Position numbers and translations under genes: made by a program. The notes below the pieces were generated by a model. That model was not told the origin of the DNA, did not search any database, and saw nothing but the letters and a program-made list of their open reading frames with translations. Shown here piece after piece: positions 14,211 through 16,919 of a stretch of 16,919 nt of DNA (within the stretch, counting starts at the first letter, position 1; every line of letters starts with the position of its first letter). Location: positions 1-16,919 of the forward strand of contig JASHTI010000017.1 of NCBI GenBank assembly GCA_030040625.1, given 5' to 3'. The DNA is from Thermoplasmata archaeon (lineage in GTDB: Archaea > Thermoplasmatota > Thermoplasmata > Lutacidiplasmatales > UBA184).

Positions 14211-14216
14211 AGATAA
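14211..14216 (-). promoter_or_regulatory. TATA box for Sec61-beta
   Basis: On the minus strand the sequence is GGCTTATCTAACG. The TTATCT core is centred 26-27 nt before the ATG at 14187, the same geometry as for the beta-helix gene at 5696. No Shine-Dalgarno is present, which supports a leaderless mRNA. Confidence 0.65.
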
Positions 14217-14261
14217 GCCTTGGTGGAGACGGACCGGCGGAGTACCGGGGGCCGGCCCGCC

Positions 14262-14732
14262 TCACTGAGGTTCGCGCTGCCCCCGGCCGAGCGGCGGGCA
14301 GGTCGCGCCGGCCGTGAGCGCGGGCGGTTCGGGCGGGGTCGGGCGGCCCGAAGTTCGCGCCCGCAGCTCGCCGGCGAGCAGCTCGCCCCGGCGGGTGAGC
14401 GAGTACACCCGGACCCGACGGACCATCCGGGCGGCGTGGAGCCGCTCGCGGCGAACGACCTCCGACGCGACCAGCTGGCGGAGGACCTTCGAGACGGCTC
14501 CCTGGGTCGCGGCCAGGGCCGCCCCGATCCCGGCCTGCGTCAGGGCGGTCGGGGCCTCTCCTTCCCGCGGGGGAGGCCCCACCGCCTCGAGGTGGAGGAC
14601 CAGACGTATCGCGAGCCGGACATGCTCGGGCGTGGGGCCCGCCGGGGAGCCGCCCGGGGGAGTCGGAGCGCGCGGTCGCTCGATCGGCGGCGACCGCTCC
14701 GGCGAGCTCGGTCCCGTCGTCGCAGCGCGCAT
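14262..14732 (-). CDS. MarR-like winged-helix transcriptional regulator
   Basis: The 156-residue protein has a low-complexity proline/arginine N-terminus (1-35) and a winged helix at about 36-126. A helix with HVRLAIRLVLHLEAVG leads to the HTH LTQAGIGAALAATQGAVSKVLRQLVASEVVRRE (64-97), and the wing contains RVRVYSLTRRGELLAGEL. The L-T-Q-x-G-I and Q-x-x-V-S-K-x-L-R-x-L pattern resembles winged-helix domains found across archaea, especially Thermoplasmata. The C-terminal 30 residues are again proline-rich and without recognisable domain. The ATG at 14732 is the first in frame, but the true start could be downstream near the folded part. No promoter is evident, and ligand and target genes are unknown. 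Confidence 0.75.
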   Translation of the reverse strand: MRAATTGPSSPERSPPIERPRAPTPPGGSPAGPTPEHVRLAIRLVLHLEAVGPPPREGEAPTALTQAGIGAALAATQGAVSKVLRQLVASEVVRRERLHAARMVRRVRVYSLTRRGELLAGELRARTSGRPTPPEPPALTAGATCPPLGRGQREPQ

Positions 14733-14896
14733 CTACCGACCTACATCCTCGCCCGGATCGGCGTGCGGTGACCGACACGTGCGCCGGGCCGGGGGTCGGC
14801 CGCCCCAGTCCGGCGCGGTAGACCGCCGAGGCGAGTTCGTCGGACGGGGACCTGGCGATCCTGGATCCGCGGCACCCCCTCGCGGTCCTTCCGGGA

Positions 14897-16573
14897 TCAG
14901 CGTCGGAGCTCTCCCGGCTCCAGGTCGATCGCGCTCGCCGCCCGCATTCGGGCCACGAGCTCCTCGCCCTCACGACGGACGCGTCGGCGCGACGCGACGG
15001 CCCCCGCGACCGAGGCGACGGCGACCGCTCCCGCTCCCGCCGCCAGCCACGCGACGGGAACTGGGCTGCCGGCGGGTCCGGTTCGCGCGCCACCGCCCCC
15101 GGACGGCGGAACGACGCCGACCAGGATCGTTCCGTTGCCCGCCCAGTACTCGGCGTTGCCCGACGCCACCTGGATCGTCGTGCCGGCGGGGACCGTCACC
15201 GCGAGGGCGTAGCTGCCGTTCCGCAGGTGCAGCGTGAGCGGGCTGCCGGCGGCGCCTCCGGCCGCCTCGGCGTAGAGCCGGGTCGTGTTCGACACGTTGA
15301 CGCTCCAGTTGGAGCCGGCGGGCGCCCCGCTCTCCTCGAGACGGACCCCGATGCACGCCGGACACTGGACGACGACCACGTAGTCGCGGACCACGGGACT
15401 GGTCGCGTTCGGCGGCACGTAGGTCGGCAGGTAGACGTCGCCGTCCGCCGCGTCGTACGTCGCACCGACGGCCTCGCTGGGGTAGCTGACGTTGCCGAGG
15501 ATCGCGCCGCCCGCGATCGCGTAGAGGAGGCCGGCGCCACCGCCGCCGTTGAGCGACTCCGAGGTCGGTTCGTAGATGAAGCCGGTCCCGTTGCCGTAGG
15601 GGACATAGCCGGCCGAGCCCGGGAGGAGCGGGCCGATCGCGAGCTGGTCCACGATCCCCGAGTCGCCGAAGATGTCGAGCCCGCCGGCCCCGCTGGCGGG
15701 CGTGAACGGGACATAGATCAGGCCGTTCGCGCTGTCGTAGGTCGGCCGGTCGGCGAAACCGAGGTGGTACGCCCCGGCGAACCCCGCACCGTCGATGCTG
15801 AGGTTCGAGACGATCCCCGTCCCGTCCACGAGGCTGACGTTCCCCGCCCAGCCGTCGGTGACCCAGAGAAGGCCGTCCGAGGGGTCGTACGTCCCCGTGC
15901 TCCCCTCGAGCCCGGTCGCGACGGCGCCGACATAGCTGAGGTTCTGGACCACGTAGGTGAAGTTGGTCTGTAAGGTGGAGATGTAGACATCGCCGTCGCC
16001 CGGGTCGAAGGCGGCGCCGAGTATCCGCGGCGCTCCGGGAAGGGCGATCGTGCCTTGCAACTGGGTGCCGTTGACGACGGCGACCACCCCCGTCCCCCTC
16101 AGCGGGACGTACACGAACCCGTTCGCGGGGTCGTACGCGGGGCTCCCGCCGCAGGGGCCCACGGTGACGTTGGCCAGGACGACGGTGCCGCGAATCACGC
16201 TCACCGCGCTGCTGTTGCACTGGGTGACATAGAGCAACCCGTTCGCCGGATCGACCACGCCGGTGTTCGGGCTTCCGGGCACCGCGAGCGTGGCGACGAG
16301 ATCGAGGCCCTGGTAGACGGTGATGTTCCCGGAAAGCCGGTCCGCGACGTAGACGAGCCCGTCGGCGGCGTCGTAGATCGCCGGCTGCGGGCCGGAGCCC
16401 GTGCCGAGGGTCGCCACCACCCGCAGCGGGCTCACGGGGGGCACGGCGGCAGCGCCAATCCCGCCGGTCGCAGGAGCAGGCGGCTCCGGCCCGCCGAAGG
16501 CGAGCAGCGTGGCGACGAGCAACCCGAAGGCGACCCCCACCGCGCCCACCGACCGCAACACCTGACCGCGCAT
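14897..16573 (-). CDS. Secreted, membrane-anchored beta-propeller (YVTN-like) surface protein
   Basis: The 558-residue protein begins with a signal peptide or anchor (RSVGAVGVAFGLLVATLLAF, 7-26). Residues 50-400 hold about eight repeats built around Y-D-x-A-[ND]-G-x-[VI]-Y-V (starting near 67, 107, 147, 189, 229, 279, 326 and 373), the pattern of YVTN beta-propeller blades. Residues 409-470 form a module with E-S-G-A-P-A-G-S-N-W-S-V, then HLRNGSYALAV, typical of Thermoplasmata surface proteins. A C-terminal helix (about 505-528) followed by RRRVRREGEE anchors it with a basic, cytosolic tail. About 16 N-x-S/T sequons are spread over the outer part, so it is likely heavily N-glycosylated. Cysteine pairs C119/C141 and C404/C407 may form disulfides. 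Ligand is unknown; adhesion or cell-envelope roles are inference. Confidence 0.87.
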   Translation of the reverse strand: MRGQVLRSVGAVGVAFGLLVATLLAFGGPEPPAPATGGIGAAAVPPVSPLRVVATLGTGSGPQPAIYDAADGLVYVADRLSGNITVYQGLDLVATLAVPGSPNTGVVDPANGLLYVTQCNSSAVSVIRGTVVLANVTVGPCGGSPAYDPANGFVYVPLRGTGVVAVVNGTQLQGTIALPGAPRILGAAFDPGDGDVYISTLQTNFTYVVQNLSYVGAVATGLEGSTGTYDPSDGLLWVTDGWAGNVSLVDGTGIVSNLSIDGAGFAGAYHLGFADRPTYDSANGLIYVPFTPASGAGGLDIFGDSGIVDQLAIGPLLPGSAGYVPYGNGTGFIYEPTSESLNGGGGAGLLYAIAGGAILGNVSYPSEAVGATYDAADGDVYLPTYVPPNATSPVVRDYVVVVQCPACIGVRLEESGAPAGSNWSVNVSNTTRLYAEAAGGAAGSPLTLHLRNGSYALAVTVPAGTTIQVASGNAEYWAGNGTILVGVVPPSGGGGARTGPAGSPVPVAWLAAGAGAVAVASVAGAVASRRRVRREGEELVARMRAASAIDLEPGELRR

Positions 16574-16620
16574 GATCGCCGGGCCGACCGAGACCCCCTA
16601 GGAGGCACCGTTCGGCGGGG

Positions 16621-16645
16621 CGATAAGCCCCCGGCGCAGATATTC
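16621..16645 (-). promoter_or_regulatory. Promoter region of the surface protein gene
   Basis: On the minus strand two AT islands lie in the 91-nt gap: GGAATATCTG (about 16637-16646) and GGCTTATCG (16621-16629). The second shares the CTTATC core seen ahead of Sec61-beta and the left operon, and is about 50 nt before the ATG at 16573, predicting a leader near 25 nt. Which island is used is not clear. Confidence 0.4.
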
Positions 16646-16664
16646 CACGGCGGAGGGTTTCCGG

Positions 16665-16919
16665 CTACCAGCCCGCGCCCGGCCCACCGAGACCCAGCAG
16701 CCTCTCCTCCAGGCGGTCCGTGACCTGCTCCACGAGTCCCGCCGACAAGCTCCGGGCCCCCGAGGCGAGGATCCGTTCGACCAGCGTGCGCGGCGGCGTG
16801 AGCCGAACCGTCTTCCGAGCCGGCACGCCTACCGTTTGCGCAAGGTCCTCGAGCGCGCGCTCGCGATCGCCGAGGGCGTCGACGAGCCCCAACTGCTGCG
16901 CCCGGCGGCCGGACCAGAC
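16665..16919 (-). CDS. sppA: SppA-like signal peptide peptidase (S49 family), C-terminal fragment
   Basis: 84 residues are visible and the frame continues past the window edge, so the catalytic serine and lysine are not seen. The visible part opens VWSGRRAQQLGLVDALGDRERAL, matching the conserved G-x-x-A-x-x-x-G-L-V-D-x-x-G block near the end of S49 signal peptide peptidases. A variable tail with predicted helices (LVERILASGARSL, LVEQVTDRLEERLLGL) follows. The family degrades cleaved signal peptides at the membrane. It lies 91 nt upstream of, and in the same direction as, the secreted beta-propeller gene. The assignment rests on a short block, so a related S49 protease cannot be excluded. Confidence 0.72.
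   Translation of the reverse strand, partial: VWSGRRAQQLGLVDALGDRERALEDLAQTVGVPARKTVRLTPPRTLVERILASGARSLSAGLVEQVTDRLEERLLGLGGPGAGW

Noticed and set aside
14733..14896. Possible tRNA or small gene in the 164-nt gap before the surface protein stop
   Set aside because: No acceptor stem, T-loop GTTCGANNC motif or convincing short reading frame could be put together on either strand. I see nothing supportable there.
1..16919. Mobile elements, phage genes or genomic-island signs
   Set aside because: No transposase, integrase, terminal repeats or tRNA-end junctions were seen, and base composition looks even across the window.

Overview
The window comes from a high-GC archaeon (roughly 70% GC by eye), most likely a member of the Thermoplasmatota/Euryarchaeota. 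The evidence is a Sec61-beta subunit of archaeal size, archaeosine-type tRNA-guanine transglycosylase with a PUA domain, Kae1, the archaeal wyosine enzyme Taw1, a family-5 uracil-DNA glycosylase, a geranylgeranyl-reductase-type flavoprotein, and TATA-like boxes about 26-30 nt upstream of start codons, which fits short or absent leaders. The surface protein near the right end carries an E-x-G-x-P-x-G-x-x-W-x-V module of the kind seen in Thermoplasmata cell-surface proteins. Species cannot be named from sequence alone. There is no sign of recent mobile DNA.

Left third (1-5582, all minus strand): a tight six-gene run, read right to left. It holds a Nudix-fold protein with a degenerate catalytic box, a family-5 UDG (GTG start), arcTGT, an unrecognised 76-residue protein, Kae1, and a geranylgeranyl reductase family protein cut by the window edge. 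Gaps are 21, 6, 47, 38 and 0 nt. A promoter-like CTTATC lies ahead of the first gene, so this is probably one operon joining tRNA modification, DNA repair and lipid saturation.

Centre (5583-7589): divergent from that operon is the most unusual gene of the window, a 405-residue beta-helix protein built from at least 17 coils of almost exactly 17 residues, resembling a greatly extended bactofilin. It has a clear TATA box and a palindrome just upstream, and it is followed 23 nt later by a small winged-helix regulator. A single-domain rhodanese converges on the regulator with a 10-nt overlap.

Right centre (7728-12914): a Cu(I)-type P1B ATPase with a YHS domain in place of an HMA domain; an ABC-2 permease and its ATPase overlapping by ATGA; and a convergent MFS exporter. 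The two convergent stop codons lie symmetrically inside one 39-nt palindrome that looks like a bidirectional terminator.

Right end (13049-16919): Taw1, converging on Sec61-beta with stop codons sharing CTAG; a MarR-like winged-helix protein; a secreted, glycosylation-rich beta-propeller surface protein with a C-terminal membrane anchor; and the C-terminal end of an SppA-like (S49) signal peptide peptidase. Three different tRNA modification pathways (archaeosine, t6A, wyosine) and three secretion or surface genes therefore share this 17-kb stretch. No rRNA, tRNA, CRISPR array or insertion sequence was seen, and no gap between genes exceeds 300 bases.
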